NCBI RefSeq assembly: GCF_034258515.1
Contig: NZ_CP139438.1
Span: 1,860,001 to 1,924,000 of the forward strand
Reading direction: 5' to 3'
DNA length: 64,000 nucleotides
DNA from: Pseudarthrobacter oxydans
Lineage (GTDB): Bacteria; Actinomycetota; Actinomycetes; Actinomycetales; Micrococcaceae
Positions 35,061 to 47,586 of this stretch are shown in pieces. Positions within the stretch are counted from its first letter, which is position 1. Each line of letters begins with the position of its first letter. The translations under genes and the position numbers were made by a program. The notes beneath the pieces are model-generated. The model worked only from the letters and a program-made list of their open reading frames with translations, was not told the origin of the DNA and did not search any database.

Positions 35061-35348
35061 ATGAGCAAAGCACCTGCGTCCGTTTCCAAGTCCGGCACCC
35101 GAACGGTGGCCCCCGGCGCCATCGACCACAGCCAGGAACTCGGCCACGGCAACAGCCCCGCAGCCTGGACCTGCGTCATCGTCATGCTGGTGGGCGCCCT
35201 CATCGCATCCATTGCCTTCGTGATCGCCAGCACGCCCATCTTCATCGCCGGCGCCGGCGTCATGGTGCTGGGCCTGATCCTCGGATACGTCATGCGCAAG
35301 GCAGGCTACGGCGTCGAAGGCAGCAAGCTGAAGAACTCCGGCCACTGA
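35061..35348 (+). CDS. HGxxPAAW family small membrane protein
   Basis: The 95-residue protein contains the signature HGNSPAAW (about 35-42) just before two tight membrane helices (about 45-62 and 65-82). This family sits in the trp operon of many actinobacteria. Function is unknown. The ATG at 35061 has GAGGAG before it, and its stop overlaps the trpC start by one base. Confidence 0.85.
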   Translation: MSKAPASVSKSGTRTVAPGAIDHSQELGHGNSPAAWTCVIVMLVGALIASIAFVIASTPIFIAGAGVMVLGLILGYVMRKAGYGVEGSKLKNSGH

Positions 35349-36169
35349 TGTCCACTGTTCTCGATGACATCAATGCTGGTGTCAGGGAGGATATGGAGGC
35401 CCGGAAGCAGCTCGTTTCGCTGGCCGAACTGAAGGACCTGGCGGAGGCGGCGGCACCTGCCCGCGACGCGTGGGCAGCCCTTGGCGGAACCTCCCCGTCA
35501 CGGAACGAGCTCAAGGTCATCGCGGAAATCAAACGCCGCAGCCCCTCCAAGGGAGACCTCGCCGCCATCGGCGATCCCGCGTCCCTCGCCCGGCAGTACG
35601 CCGACGGCGGTGCCTCCGTCATCAGCGTCCTCACCGAGCAGCGCCGCTTCAACGGGTCCCTGGCCGACCTCGATGCGGTGCGCGCCGCCGTCGACGTGCC
35701 GCTGCTGCGGAAAGACTTCACGCTGGACGAGTACCAGATCTGGGAGGCCCGCGCCCACGGCGCGGACCTGATCCTGCTCATCGTTGCTGCACTCTCGGAC
35801 GCCCAGCTCGCCGAATTCAGCGGCCTCAGCCACGAACTTGGGATGAACGTCCTTGTGGAGACGCACACGGAAGAGGAAATCGAGCGGGCAGTGGCCGCGC
35901 AGGCGCGCATCATCGGCGTCAACGTGCGGAACCTGAAGACGCTCGACGTCGACCGTTCAGTTTTCGCTTCCCTGGCCGGACGGATCCCGGCCGGCGCAGT
36001 CGTGGTGGCCGAGTCCGGCGTCCGCGACGCCGGCGACGTCACCCACTACGCCGCCAGCGGCGCTAACGCCGTGCTTGTGGGCGAGGCGCTGGTCAGCCAC
36101 TCGACGCCGCGGGAGCGGATCGCCGAGTTCAAGGCAGCCGGCGCCGCCGCGATAGCAGCCCGGGGCTGA
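35348..36169 (+). CDS. trpC: Indole-3-glycerol phosphate synthase
   Basis: The 273-residue TIM-barrel closes the indole ring. Catalytic blocks are VIAEIKRRSPSKGDL (Lys and Glu, about 58-72), LLRKDFTLDEYQI with the second Lys (about 118), LVETHTEEEIERAV and IIGVNVRNLKTL. Phosphate-binding VVAESGVRDAGDV and VLVGEALV are also intact. The following 117-base gap before trpB contains two strong hairpins. Confidence 0.95.
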   Translation: MSTVLDDINAGVREDMEARKQLVSLAELKDLAEAAAPARDAWAALGGTSPSRNELKVIAEIKRRSPSKGDLAAIGDPASLARQYADGGASVISVLTEQRRFNGSLADLDAVRAAVDVPLLRKDFTLDEYQIWEARAHGADLILLIVAALSDAQLAEFSGLSHELGMNVLVETHTEEEIERAVAAQARIIGVNVRNLKTLDVDRSVFASLAGRIPAGAVVVAESGVRDAGDVTHYAASGANAVLVGEALVSHSTPRERIAEFKAAGAAAIAARG

Positions 36170-36189
36170 GGCCAACGCACCTGCGCACA

Positions 36190-36244
36190 GGCGGGCGGGA
36201 TGGATCCCGCCCGCCGAACACGCCCGGCAGGCTGCCCTGCCGGG
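36190..36244 (+). other. Two adjacent perfect hairpins in the trpC-trpB gap
   Basis: GGCGGGCGGGA/TCCCGCCCGCC (36190-36200, 36205-36215; loop TGGA) and CCCGGCAGG/CCTGCCGGG (36223-36231, 36236-36244; loop CTGC) are exact. No T-run follows immediately. They may attenuate or protect the mRNA between trpC and trpB. Confidence 0.55.
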
Positions 36245-36286
36245 ACGACACACTTTTGCACCACTAACTCGAACAGGACGGGACTG

Positions 36287-37611
<1,325 letters not shown>

Positions 37612-37615
<4 letters not shown>

Positions 37616-38436
37616 GCACCGCACAGACCACCAGCAAGTCAGCCGCGGCCATTGACAAGGCCCGTGCTGAAGGCCGCGCCGCGCTGATCGGCTACCTGCC
37701 CGCCGGCTACCCCAGCGTGGAGGAGACCATCGCCGCAGGCATTGCCCTGGCTGAGAATGGTGCCGACCTGATCGAGATCGGTATTCCCTACTCCGACCCC
37801 GTCATGGACGGCCAGGTCATCCAGGCCGCCACCACCGAGGCACTTGCCAAGGGCTTCTCCGTGCGCCAGGTCTTTGATGTGGTTGCCGGCATCACCAGCA
37901 AGACGGACGCCGCCGTCCTGGTGATGACCTACTGGAATCCCGTGGTCCGGATGGGCGTGGACGAGTTCTCCCGCCGCCTGTCCGAAGCCGGGGGAGCAGG
38001 GCTCATCACCCCTGACCTCATCCCCGATGAGGCAGCGGAGTGGATGGAAGCATCGGATAAATACGGGCTGGACCGGGTGTTCCTCGTGGCGCCGTCGTCC
38101 ACGGCCGAGCGCATGCAGCGCACCGTGGACGCGAGCCGCGGCTTCGTCTACGCAGTGTCCATCATGGGGGTCACCGGCGCCCGGACGTCCGTCAGCACCG
38201 CAGCCAAGGACGTGGTGGCGGCGGCACACGCCGCAGGCGCCGAACGCGTGTGCGTCGGACTGGGCGTCTCCACTGCGGACCAGGTCCGCGAGATCGCCGC
38301 CTACGCCGAAGGCGTCATTGTGGGCACCGCCCTGGTGGCCGCAATCCGCGACGGCGGGGTGGACGCAGTAGCCGCCCTCACCAAGGACCTCAGCACCGGA
38401 CTGAGCCGCACCGGACTGACCAGGGAAGAAGCCTAG
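37612..38436 (+). CDS. trpA: Tryptophan synthase alpha chain
   Basis: The 274-residue TIM-barrel releases indole from indole-glycerol phosphate. The catalytic Glu and Asp are in [21 protein letters not shown] (about 48-68), and the mobile loop [13 protein letters not shown] is complete. GTG 37612 overlaps the trpB stop (GTGA); this is preferred over the GTG/ATG further upstream inside trpB. It is followed by lgt after three bases. Confidence 0.95.
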
Positions 38437-38439
38437 GCC

Positions 38440-39594
38440 ATGCAGACCCTCCTCCAGGCAGCAGCAATGGTGCCGGCCAGCATTCCGAGCCCGGACTGGT
38501 CCGGCTTCGACATTCCCCTGCCGTGGGGAACGCTGCGCATCCACGCCTACGCCCTGTGCATCCTGGCAGGCATTGTGGCGGGCCTGTGGCTCACCTCCAT
38601 CCGCTGGGCCAAGCGCGGAGCACCTGAAGGAAGCGTCTGGGACATCGTGGTCTGGGCCATTCCCTTCGGCATCATCGGCGGCCGCCTGTACCATGTGGTC
38701 TCGTCGCCGGACGCCTACTTCGGCCCCGGTTTTGACGGCACAGGCGACCTTTCCCTGATCCCGCAGATCCAGCGCGGCGGCCTCGGCATCTGGGGTGCCG
38801 TGGTCCTCGGCGTCGTGGGCGCGTGGATCGGTTGCCGCCGCAGCGGCGTCAAGCTCAGCGCCTTCCTGGACGCGGCGGCGCCCGGACTGCTGCTGGCCCA
38901 GGCCGTGGGCCGCTGGGGCAACTACTTCAACCAGGAACTCTTCGGCGGGCCCACCACCCTGCCGTGGGGCCTGCAGATTGACGCAGACAACCCGAACTTT
39001 CCGGCCGGAACCCCGGCGGACACCCTGTTCCACCCCACGTTCCTGTACGAATCACTGTGGAACGTGGCCGGCGTCGTCATCCTGCTCGCTCTGGACCGGA
39101 AGTTCAACTTCCGCCGCAGCCGGCTGTTCTGGCTTTATGCCATGTACTACACCCTGGGCCGGGTCTGGATCGAGGCGATGCGCATCGACGACGCCGAGCA
39201 GATCTCCCTGTTCGGCATCACCACCCGCCTGAACGTGTGGACCAGCATTTTCGTGTTCCTGGCCGCGCTCGTGGCGTTCATCCTGCTGGGCATGAAGAAG
39301 CGGACAGAGCCGGACAGCCCCTATCTTCCGGGCCGGGAGCCCGCCAGGGACGATGATCGGACGGCGGCCGTGGAGGGCGGCGACGAGGTCCGGGATCCGG
39401 ACCCTGTTGTCTCAGATAGTGAATCGCGTGATAATCTCCCTGATAACCAAAGCGGTTCCCGGCATGCTTCCGTCCCAACGGAAGAGGCCGCGGCTGCGCC
39501 GGCGGGCCCCACGCCCGGACCGGACGCAACAGTTGCCGGAAAGTCCGGCAGCACAGCCACAGGAAGCGCGCCGGAAGCCGGCACTACCAAGTAG
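38440..39594 (+). CDS. lgt: Phosphatidylglycerol:prolipoprotein diacylglyceryl transferase
   Basis: The 384-residue membrane enzyme adds diacylglycerol to lipobox Cys. Seven helices lie in residues 20-285. The active features are GGRLYHVVSS with the essential His and the Lgt signature AVGRWGNYFNQELFGGPT. Residues 290-384 form an acidic Pro/Ala-rich cytoplasmic tail with no fold, longer than in E. coli. Being the last gene after trpA is a common actinobacterial arrangement, not a functional link. Confidence 0.93.
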   Translation: MQTLLQAAAMVPASIPSPDWSGFDIPLPWGTLRIHAYALCILAGIVAGLWLTSIRWAKRGAPEGSVWDIVVWAIPFGIIGGRLYHVVSSPDAYFGPGFDGTGDLSLIPQIQRGGLGIWGAVVLGVVGAWIGCRRSGVKLSAFLDAAAPGLLLAQAVGRWGNYFNQELFGGPTTLPWGLQIDADNPNFPAGTPADTLFHPTFLYESLWNVAGVVILLALDRKFNFRRSRLFWLYAMYYTLGRVWIEAMRIDDAEQISLFGITTRLNVWTSIFVFLAALVAFILLGMKKRTEPDSPYLPGREPARDDDRTAAVEGGDEVRDPDPVVSDSESRDNLPDNQSGSRHASVPTEEAAAAPAGPTPGPDATVAGKSGSTATGSAPEAGTTK

Positions 39595-39858
39595 CGCGCG
39601 GGCCAGGCAGGGCAGCAGAGCCACCGCTCGAAGCGCCCAATCACCACAGCGTCGTGGCAGCGGGGCCGCCCCGGACAGCATGGAAATGCTGTCAGGTGTT
39701 GCCCGGGGCAGGGGCCTGCGTAACTGTTAGTTCAGCAGGCCATGCTGACCTACAATTTCCAGTAAATAACACTTTGTTGTGCCCATGTGAGCGGCGCCCG
39801 ACGAGTGGGGCCAACGGTGTCCCTTCCATACGCACGATCAGGAGGAAGGACGTCTCCC

Positions 39859-42800
39859 ATGACCCAAACTCTTCACACTCCCAGCTGGTCTGAACCAGAT
39901 CAGCCTGAGACTGCCATGTCGCCGTTCAAGCGCTTCGCGGCCCTTCCGGAGGCACGCGGGCTCTACAACCCGGAGCAGGAGAAGGACGCCTGCGGTCTTG
40001 CGATCATCGCCACCCTCCGCGGAGAGCCCGGCTATGACATCGTGGACGCCGCCCTCACCGCCCTGCGCAACCTTGAGCACCGCGGTGCGGTGGGTGCGGA
40101 CGAGGGCACCGGTGACGGCGCCGGCCTCCTCATGCAGATCCCGGACGAATTCTTCCGTGCAGTTACGGACTTCGAACTTCCCGCCCCCGGCCAGTACGTG
40201 GCCGGCACCGCTTTCCTTCCCGCCGAACAGCGCGAGGCCGACGCCGCCAAGGCCGGGATCGAGGGCCTCGCGGCTGACGAGGGCCTGAAGGTCCTCGGCT
40301 GGCGCGAAGTGCCTATCGTCGCCGACCTGGTGGGTGCCATGGCACGCGCCTGCATGCCCTACTTCTCCCAGCCGTTCCTGGCCTCCGCCACCGGCGAGGA
40401 GCTTGACCGCAACGAACTGGACTCCCGCGCGTGGCGGATCCGCAAACGGGCCCAGAACAAGTTCGGCGTGTACTTCCCGTCGCTGTCCTCGCGCACCATT
40501 GTCTACAAGGGCATGCTCACCACTGCACAGCTTGAGCCGTTCTACCCGGACCTTTCGGACAAGCGCTTCAAGACCAAGCTGGCGATCGTCCACTCGCGCT
40601 TCTCCACCAACACGTTCCCCTCCTGGCCCCTGGCCCAGCCGTTCCGCACCATCGCCCACAACGGTGAAATCAACACCGTCAAGGGCAACCGGAACTGGAT
40701 GCGCGCCCGCCAGTCCCAGCTCGCCAACCCGCTGCTGGGCGATACGCCGGAAGAGCTGTACCCGATCTGCACCCCGGGTGCCTCGGACTCCGCGTCCTTC
40801 GACGAGGTGGCCGAGCTGCTGTGGCTCTCCGGCCGCCCCATCACGCACTCCATCATGATGATGATCCCCGAGGCCTGGGAAAACCACGCCACCATGGATC
40901 CGGCCCGCCGCGCGTTCTACGAGTACCACTCCCTCCTGATGGAACCGTGGGACGGCCCGGCGGCCGTCTCCTTCACCGACGGCAACCTCGTGGGCGCCAC
41001 CCTGGACCGCAACGGCCTGCGCCCTGGCCGCTTCTGGATCACCGAGGACGGCCTGATCGTCTTCGCGTCCGAAGTGGGCGTCATCGACGTCGAACCCTCC
41101 AAGGTGGTCAAGAAGGGCCGCGTCTCCCCGGGCAAGATGTTCCTGGTGGACACCGACGCCGGCCGCATCATCGACGACGAAGAGGTCAAGGCCGAAGTCG
41201 CCGCCGCCAACCCGTGGGCGGAGTGGGTCAAGGATAACCTGATCGACCTCAACGATCTTCCCGAGCGCGAGCACGTGGTCCACACCGCCGCGTCGGTGAA
41301 CATTCGCCAGCGCACCTTCGGCTACACCACCGAGGAACTGAAGATTCTGCTCGGCCCGATGGCCCGCACCGGCGCAGAGCCGCTGGGCGCCATGGGCTCG
41401 GACACCCCGGTGGCCGTGCTGTCCAAGCGCCCGCGCCTGCTTTTCGACTACTTCGTGCAGTCCTTCGCGCAGGTGACCAACCCGCCGCTGGATGCCATCC
41501 GCGAAGAACTTGTCACATCGCTGACCTGTGCCATCGGCCCCAACGGCAACCTCCTGGATACCAAGCAGGTGCGCCAGCCGCAGGTCCAGCTTCCGTTCCC
41601 GGTCATCAACAACGACCAGCTTGCCAAGATCGCCAACATCGAGAACGCCGACGGCGACAAGGTGGCCATGAAGGTCCGCGGGCTCTACCGCCCGGAGGGC
41701 GGCGAGAACGCGCTCCGTGCCCGGCTCACCGAGATCTGCGAGCAGGTCTCCGGCGCCATCAACCGCGGAGTCCAGTACGTGGTGCTGTCCGACCGCGACT
41801 CCAACGCGCAGTGGGCGCCCATCCCGTCGCTGCTGCTTGTCAGCGCCGTGCACCACCACCTGCTCCGCAGCGCCAACCGCACCAAGACCGCACTGGTGGT
41901 CGAGGCCGGCGACGTCCGCGAGACGCACCATGTGGCTGTCCTGATCGGTTACGGCGCTTCCGCGGTCAACCCGTACCTGGCCATGGAATCCGTGGAGCAG
42001 CTCATCGCTGCCGGCGACGTCACCGGTGTCACCCCGCAGGACGGCGTCTATAACCTGATCAAGGGCCTCGGCAAGGGCGTCCTGAAGATCATGTCCAAGA
42101 TGGGCATCTCCACGGTGGCCTCCTACACCGGCGCCCAGACATTCGAAGCGCTTGGCCTGGGCCAGGACCTCGTGGACGAATTCTTCGCCGGCACCCACTC
42201 GCAGCTGGGCGGCGTGGGCCTGGACGTCATCGCCGCGGAAGTTTCGGCCCGCCACCAGATGGCCTACCCCGAGGGCGGCATCGAGCAGCCCCACCGCCCG
42301 CTGCTGGGCGGCGGCGAATACCAGTGGCGCCGCGACGGCGAGCCCCACCTGTTCAACCCGGAGACCGTCTTCCGGCTGCAGCACGCAACCCGTGAGCGCC
42401 GCTACGACATCTTCAAGGCCTACACTCGCGGCGTGGACGACCAGTCGCAGAACCTGATGACCCTCCGCGGCCTCCTCAAGTTCAAGAACGAGCGCCCCGC
42501 TGTTCCGCTTGAGGAAGTTGAGCCGGTGTCCAGCATCGTCAAACGGTTCTCCACGGGTGCCATGAGCTACGGCTCCATCTCCCAGGAGGCCCACGAAACG
42601 CTGGCCATCGCCATGAACCAGCTGGGCGGCAAGTCCAACACCGGCGAAGGCGGCGAGGACGTGGACCGCCTGCTTGACCCGAAGCGCCGTTCCGCGGTCA
42701 AGCAGATCGCGTCCGGCCGTTTCGGCGTGACCAGCCTGTACCTGACCAACGCCGACGATATCCAGATCAAGATGGCCCAGGGCGCCAAGCCCGGCGAGGG

Positions 42801-44472
42801 CGGCCAGCTGATGGCGCAGAAGGTCTACCCGTGGGTGGCCCGCACCCGCCACTCGACCCCCGGCGTCGGGCTCATTTCCCCGCCCCCGCACCACGACATC
42901 TACTCGATCGAGGACCTCGCGCAGCTGATTTATGACGCTAAGCGCGCCAACCCCTCGGCCCGGGTGCACGTCAAGCTCGTCTCCGAGGTGGGCATCGGCA
43001 CAGTTGCCGCCGGTGTCACCAAGGCGAAGGCCGACGTCGTCCTGGTCTCCGGCCACGACGGCGGAACCGGCGCCTCGCCGCTGAACTCGCTCAAGCATGC
43101 CGGTGTCCCGTGGGAGCTCGGCCTGGCCGAGACCCAGCAGACCCTGATGCTCAACGGCCTGCGCGACCGCGTGGTGGTGCAGGTGGACGGCCAGCTCAAG
43201 ACCGGACGCGACGTTGTGATCGCCGCGCTGCTGGGCGGCGAGGAGTTCGGCTTCGCCACCGCCCCGCTGGTGGTTGAAGGCTGCATCATGATGCGCGTCT
43301 GCCACCTGGACACCTGCCCGGTGGGCGTCGCGACGCAGAATCCTGAGCTGCGCGCCCGCTTCACCGGCAAGCCGGAGTTCGTGGTCAACTTCTTCGAGTT
43401 CCTGGCCGAGGAAGTCCGCGAGATCCTGGCGGAGCTGGGCTTCCGCAGCCTGGAGGAGGCAATCGGCCACGCCGAGGTGCTGGACGCCCGGGACGCCGTC
43501 AACCACTGGAAGGCCGACGGCCTGGACCTGGACCCCATCCTGCACGGGCTGGAGTTCGACGACGACGCTCCGCTGCGGAACCTGACCGGCCAGAACCACG
43601 AGCTGGACAAGCACTTCGACCAGCGCCTGATCACCATGGCCACGGAGGCGCTGACCGACCGCAGCCCGGTGAAGATCGCCGTCGACGTCATCAACACCGA
43701 CCGCTCGGTGGGCACCATGCTGGGCCACGTCGTGACCAAGACGTTCGGCACGGATGTCCTGGCGACGGACACGATCGACATCACCCTTAGCGGCACCGCC
43801 GGCCAGTCGCTGGGCGCCTTCCTGCCCGCAGGCATCACGCTGCGGCTGTACGGCGACTCGAACGACTATGTGGGCAAGGGCCTCTCCGGCGGCCGCATCA
43901 TCGTCCGCCCGGACCGGACCAACGTGTTCAAGGCGGAGACGAATGTCATCGCGGGCAACGTGATTGGCTACGGCGCCACCAGCGGCGAGATGTTCCTCCG
44001 CGGCCAGGTGGGCGAACGCTTCCTGGTCCGCAACTCGGGTGCCACCGCCGTCGTCGAAGGCATCGGTGACCACGGCTGCGAGTACATGACCGGCGGCCAG
44101 ACGCTGATCATCGGCCGCACGGGCCGGAACTTCGGCGCCGGCATGTCCGGCGGAACCGCCTACGTCCTGGACCTGGACACCGCCCGGGTCAACAAGGAAG
44201 CCCTGCAGTCCGGCGAACTCCAGCTCCGCGAGCTGGATGCCGAGGACCGCGACATTGTGCACGGCCTGCTGGTCAAGCACGTTGAAGAAACTGATTCCCA
44301 GCTGGCTGCGCGCCTCCTCGAGAATTTCGATGACACCGCAGCCCGCATTACCAAGGTGCTGCCGCGCGACTACGCGGCCGTGCTGCAAACCCGTCTCGAC
44401 GCCATCGAAGAGGGCCTGGACCCCGACGGCGAAGAAGTATGGTCTCGAATCCTGGAGGTGACCGGTGGCTGA
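39859..44472 (+). CDS. gltB: Glutamate synthase (NADPH/ferredoxin-type), large subunit
   Basis: The 1,537-residue protein makes two glutamates from glutamine and 2-oxoglutarate. The Ntn-amidase domain (about 37-430) has its catalytic Cys in [13 protein letters not shown] (about 38); processing to expose it is expected. The central domain, FMN-binding domain (about 880-1240) and 3Fe-4S Cys cluster [17 protein letters not shown] (about 1140) follow. The beta-helix GXGXG domain runs from about 1290. I start at ATG 39859 (GGAGGAAGGA upstream). The small subunit gene overlaps its 3' end. Confidence 0.95.
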   Translation: MTQTLHTPSWSEPDQPETAMSPFKRFAALPEARGLYNPEQEKDACGLAIIATLRGEPGYDIVDAALTALRNLEHRGAVGADEGTGDGAGLLMQIPDEFFRAVTDFELPAPGQYVAGTAFLPAEQREADAAKAGIEGLAADEGLKVLGWREVPIVADLVGAMARACMPYFSQPFLASATGEELDRNELDSRAWRIRKRAQNKFGVYFPSLSSRTIVYKGMLTTAQLEPFYPDLSDKRFKTKLAIVHSRFSTNTFPSWPLAQPFRTIAHNGEINTVKGNRNWMRARQSQLANPLLGDTPEELYPICTPGASDSASFDEVAELLWLSGRPITHSIMMMIPEAWENHATMDPARRAFYEYHSLLMEPWDGPAAVSFTDGNLVGATLDRNGLRPGRFWITEDGLIVFASEVGVIDVEPSKVVKKGRVSPGKMFLVDTDAGRIIDDEEVKAEVAAANPWAEWVKDNLIDLNDLPEREHVVHTAASVNIRQRTFGYTTEELKILLGPMARTGAEPLGAMGSDTPVAVLSKRPRLLFDYFVQSFAQVTNPPLDAIREELVTSLTCAIGPNGNLLDTKQVRQPQVQLPFPVINNDQLAKIANIENADGDKVAMKVRGLYRPEGGENALRARLTEICEQVSGAINRGVQYVVLSDRDSNAQWAPIPSLLLVSAVHHHLLRSANRTKTALVVEAGDVRETHHVAVLIGYGASAVNPYLAMESVEQLIAAGDVTGVTPQDGVYNLIKGLGKGVLKIMSKMGISTVASYTGAQTFEALGLGQDLVDEFFAGTHSQLGGVGLDVIAAEVSARHQMAYPEGGIEQPHRPLLGGGEYQWRRDGEPHLFNPETVFRLQHATRERRYDIFKAYTRGVDDQSQNLMTLRGLLKFKNERPAVPLEEVEPVSSIVKRFSTGAMSYGSISQEAHETLAIAMNQLGGKSNTGEGGEDVDRLLDPKRRSAVKQIASGRFGVTSLYLTNADDIQIKMAQGAKPGEGGQLMAQKVYPWVARTRHSTPGVGLISPPPHHDIYSIEDLAQLIYDAKRANPSARVHVKLVSEVGIGTVAAGVTKAKADVVLVSGHDGGTGASPLNSLKHAGVPWELGLAETQQTLMLNGLRDRVVVQVDGQLKTGRDVVIAALLGGEEFGFATAPLVVEGCIMMRVCHLDTCPVGVATQNPELRARFTGKPEFVVNFFEFLAEEVREILAELGFRSLEEAIGHAEVLDARDAVNHWKADGLDLDPILHGLEFDDDAPLRNLTGQNHELDKHFDQRLITMATEALTDRSPVKIAVDVINTDRSVGTMLGHVVTKTFGTDVLATDTIDITLSGTAGQSLGAFLPAGITLRLYGDSNDYVGKGLSGGRIIVRPDRTNVFKAETNVIAGNVIGYGATSGEMFLRGQVGERFLVRNSGATAVVEGIGDHGCEYMTGGQTLIIGRTGRNFGAGMSGGTAYVLDLDTARVNKEALQSGELQLRELDAEDRDIVHGLLVKHVEETDSQLAARLLENFDDTAARITKVLPRDYAAVLQTRLDAIEEGLDPDGEEVWSRILEVTGG

Positions 44473-45922
44473 TCCACGCGGATTTCTGAAAGTACGCCAG
44501 CGGGAAACCCAGCCGCGCCGTCCCGTTTCCGTCCGCATCATGGACTGGAAGGAAGTGTACGAGGCGCAGGAAAAGGGCACGCTGAAGGCGCAGGCCGGCC
44601 GCTGCATGGACTGCGGCGTCCCGTTCTGCCACCAGGGCTGCCCGCTGGGCAACCTGATTCCCGAGTGGAACGACCTCATGTGGCGGGACAAGGGCGAGGA
44701 AGCGATCGAGCGCCTGCACGCCACGAACAACTTCCCGGAATTCACCGGCCGCCTGTGCCCCGCTCCGTGCGAGGCGTCCTGCGTCCTGGGGATCAACCAG
44801 CCTGCCGTCACCATCAAGCAGGTGGAAGTCTCCATCATCGACGAGGCCTGGGACAACGGCTGGGTGGAGCCGCTGCCTCCCGCCCGGTTGACCGGCAAGA
44901 CGGTGGCCGTCGTTGGCTCCGGACCCGCCGGCCTGGCGGTGGCCCAGCAGCTGACTCGCGTGGGCCACACCGTCGCGGTGTACGAACGCGACGACAAGAT
45001 CGGCGGCCTGCTGCGCTACGGGATCCCCGACTTCAAGATGGAGAAGGAGCAGGTGGACCGCCGCGTCGAGCAGATGAAGGCGGAAGGCACCCGCTTCCGG
45101 ACCGGCGTCGCCGTGGGCACCGACGTGACGTGGGAGCAGCTGCGCCGGCGCTATGACGCCGTCGTGGTCTGCACGGGCGCCACCGTGCCGCGCGACCTGC
45201 CCATCCCGGGCCGGGACCTTGACGGCGTGCACTTCGCCATGGACTACCTGGTCCCGGCAAACCGCGCCGTCGCGGGGGAGCACATCGAAAACCAGATCCA
45301 CGCCCAGGGCAAGCATGTTGTGATCCTCGGCGGCGGTGACACCGGGGCGGACTGCCTGGGCACCGCGCACCGCCACGGTGCGGCATCGGTGACCACCCTC
45401 GCCATCGGCAAGCAGCCGCCGGCCGAGCGTGCCAGCCACCAGCCGTGGCCCACGTTCCCCAACCTCTTCGAGGTAGCCAGCGCCCACGAGGAAGGCGGTG
45501 AGCGCACGTACCTTGCCTCCACCGTCGAGTTCGTGGGCGAGAACGGCAAGCTGACCGGCGTCAAGGTTGCCGAGACTGAATTCGTGGACGGCAAGCGCCT
45601 GCCCAAGGCCGGCACCGAGCGGATCATCCCCGCGGACCTGGTGTTCCTGTCGCTGGGATTCACCGGCGCCGAGCCCGCCGGGATCACCGAACAGGTCAAG
45701 GCTGAGTTCGACGGCCGCGGCAATGTGTCCCGCGACGGCTACTACATGACCAACACCGAGGGCGTCTTCGTGGCCGGCGACGCGGGCCGCGGACAGTCCC
45801 TCATTGTGTGGGCCATCGCCGAAGGCCGCGCCGCGGCTGCAGCAGTGGACAAGTTCCTGATGGGGAGCACCATCCTTCCCGCCCCCGTGGCCCCCACGGA
45901 CCGCGCCATCGCCGTGCTCTAG
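44465..45922 (+). CDS. gltD: Glutamate synthase small subunit
   Basis: The 485-residue subunit transfers electrons from NADPH to GltB. Two N-terminal Fe-S Cys clusters are visible, [17 protein letters not shown] and [16 protein letters not shown] binding is [15 protein letters not shown] (about residue 150) and NADPH binding [15 protein letters not shown] (about 290). The GTG start overlaps gltB by eight bases and has GGAGG six bases upstream. Confidence 0.95.
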   Translation: MADPRGFLKVRQRETQPRRPVSVRIMDWKEVYEAQEKGTLKAQAGRCMDCGVPFCHQGCPLGNLIPEWNDLMWRDKGEEAIERLHATNNFPEFTGRLCPAPCEASCVLGINQPAVTIKQVEVSIIDEAWDNGWVEPLPPARLTGKTVAVVGSGPAGLAVAQQLTRVGHTVAVYERDDKIGGLLRYGIPDFKMEKEQVDRRVEQMKAEGTRFRTGVAVGTDVTWEQLRRRYDAVVVCTGATVPRDLPIPGRDLDGVHFAMDYLVPANRAVAGEHIENQIHAQGKHVVILGGGDTGADCLGTAHRHGAASVTTLAIGKQPPAERASHQPWPTFPNLFEVASAHEEGGERTYLASTVEFVGENGKLTGVKVAETEFVDGKRLPKAGTERIIPADLVFLSLGFTGAEPAGITEQVKAEFDGRGNVSRDGYYMTNTEGVFVAGDAGRGQSLIVWAIAEGRAAAAAVDKFLMGSTILPAPVAPTDRAIAVL

Positions 45923-45985
45923 GCATGCATCGGGGGTTCACCTCCACGACAACTAACCAATGCAAGAGACCAATAGGGTAGGTAT

Positions 45986-47476
45986 ATGAGACGCGCAAAA
46001 ATTGTGGCTACGTTCGGCCCGGCAATCGCCAGCTACGAGAACACCCTCGCGGTGCTGGAAGCCGGCGTTGACGTCGCCCGCATGAACATGAGCCACGGCG
46101 ACTACTCCGTGCATGACAACACTTATGAGAACGTCCGGAAGGCAGCTGCAGACCTCGGCAAGGCCGTGGCCATCATGGCTGACCTGCAGGGTCCCAAGAT
46201 CCGCCTGGGCCGTTTCGTTGACGGACCGCACTTGCTGGCTGTTGGAGACACCTTCACGATCACCACCGAGGACGTTCCCGGCACCAAGGAAATCTGCTCC
46301 ACCACGCTGAAGAGCCTCACCGAGGACGTCAACGTGGGCGATGCCCTGCTGATCGACGACGGCAAGGTGGCACTGCGTGCCATCGCCGTCGACGACGTCA
46401 AGGTGGTCGCCGAGGTGACCGTTGGCGGCATGGTGTCCAACAACAAGGGCATCAACCTTCCCGGCGTGGCCGTCAACGTGCCCGCGCTGAGCGAAAAGGA
46501 CGAGGACGACCTGCGCTGGGCCATGCGCCGCGGCGTTGACCTGGTGGCCCTGTCCTTCGTCCGCGATGCGTCCGACATCACCCGCGTGCACGAGATCATG
46601 GACGAGGAAGGCCGCCGCGTGCCGGTCATCGCCAAGATCGAAAAGCCGCAGGCAGTGGAGCAGCTGCCCGAGATCATCGACGCGTTCGACGCCATCATGG
46701 TGGCCCGTGGCGACCTCGGTGTGGAGCTTCCGCTGGAGGAAGTGCCGATCGTGCAGAAGCGTGCCATTGAGCTGGCCCGCCGCTGGGCCAAGCCGGTCAT
46801 CGTGGCCACCCAGGTCCTCGAATCCATGATCGACAACCCGCGCCCCACCCGCGCCGAGGCCTCCGACTGCGCCAACGCAGTGCTGGACGGTGCCGACGCG
46901 GTCATGCTCTCCGGTGAGACTAGCGTGGGCAAGTACCCGATCGAAACCGTCAAGGTCATGGCCCGGATCATCGAGTCCACCGAGGTCCACGGCCTGGAGC
47001 GCGTCCCCCCGCTGGGCACCAAGCCCAAGACCCGCGGCGGCGCCATCACCCGTGCCGCCGTCGAAATCGCCGACCAGCTGGACGCCAAGTACATCTGTGC
47101 GTTCACCCAGTCCGGTGACTCCGCACGCCGGCTCTCCCGCCTGCGCCCCATCAAGCCGGTCTTCGCCTTCACCCCGGTGGAGCAGGTCTGGAACCAGCTT
47201 GCGCTGACCTGGGGCATCCAGCCGGTGCTGGTCCAGATGGTGGACCACACCGACGAGATGACCGCGCAGGTGGACCGCAGCCTGCTGGAGATGGACCTCG
47301 TTGAGGACGGTGACCTGGTGGTCATCGCCGCCGGTTCGCCTCCCGGAAAAGCCGGCTCCACGAACTCGCTGAAGGTGCACAAGGTGGGCGACCTCGCCGA
47401 CTCCACCCGCGTTGGCGAAGCAGTCAGCAACAGGGAAAAGCTCGGCCCCTGGCCGGAAAAGAAGAAGAAGGCCTAG
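45986..47476 (+). CDS. pyk: Pyruvate kinase
   Basis: The 496-residue glycolytic enzyme converts PEP and ADP to pyruvate and ATP. Active-site blocks are ATFGPA, ARMNMSHG, ADLQGPKIRLG, the catalytic Lys in VIAKIEKPQAVE (about 219), VARGDLGVELP, and ATQVLESM with the T/S loop LSGETSVGKYP. The regulatory C-terminal domain starts near 350. It has a short AT-rich leader with a site AGGGTAGG. A long hairpin terminator follows. Confidence 0.95.
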   Translation: MRRAKIVATFGPAIASYENTLAVLEAGVDVARMNMSHGDYSVHDNTYENVRKAAADLGKAVAIMADLQGPKIRLGRFVDGPHLLAVGDTFTITTEDVPGTKEICSTTLKSLTEDVNVGDALLIDDGKVALRAIAVDDVKVVAEVTVGGMVSNNKGINLPGVAVNVPALSEKDEDDLRWAMRRGVDLVALSFVRDASDITRVHEIMDEEGRRVPVIAKIEKPQAVEQLPEIIDAFDAIMVARGDLGVELPLEEVPIVQKRAIELARRWAKPVIVATQVLESMIDNPRPTRAEASDCANAVLDGADAVMLSGETSVGKYPIETVKVMARIIESTEVHGLERVPPLGTKPKTRGGAITRAAVEIADQLDAKYICAFTQSGDSARRLSRLRPIKPVFAFTPVEQVWNQLALTWGIQPVLVQMVDHTDEMTAQVDRSLLEMDLVEDGDLVVIAAGSPPGKAGSTNSLKVHKVGDLADSTRVGEAVSNREKLGPWPEKKKKA

Positions 47477-47487
47477 GCTTTCGGACC

Positions 47488-47527
47488 CCGAAAAGGACCC
47501 CTGCCGGTTGGCAGGGGTCCTTTTCGG
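47488..47527. terminator. Bidirectional terminator between pyk and pdtaR
   Basis: CCGAAAAGGACCCCTGCC (47488-47505) and its perfect complement (47510-47527) enclose a GGTT loop. The A and T runs inside the arms give a T-rich 3' arm on each strand, suiting the converging genes. Confidence 0.9.
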
Positions 47528-47586
47528 TTTGCTCTGTGCTTTGCGGCTGGACCTGCCGGCCTTGCGGCAGGCCCAGCCGGCGGCAG

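Noticed and set aside
39838..44997. A 1,719-codon open frame on the minus strand across gltB and gltD
   Set aside because: It is fully antisense to two clear GOGAT genes. GC-rich codon third positions create long antisense frames; its product is His/Gly/Val-rich and lacks domains.
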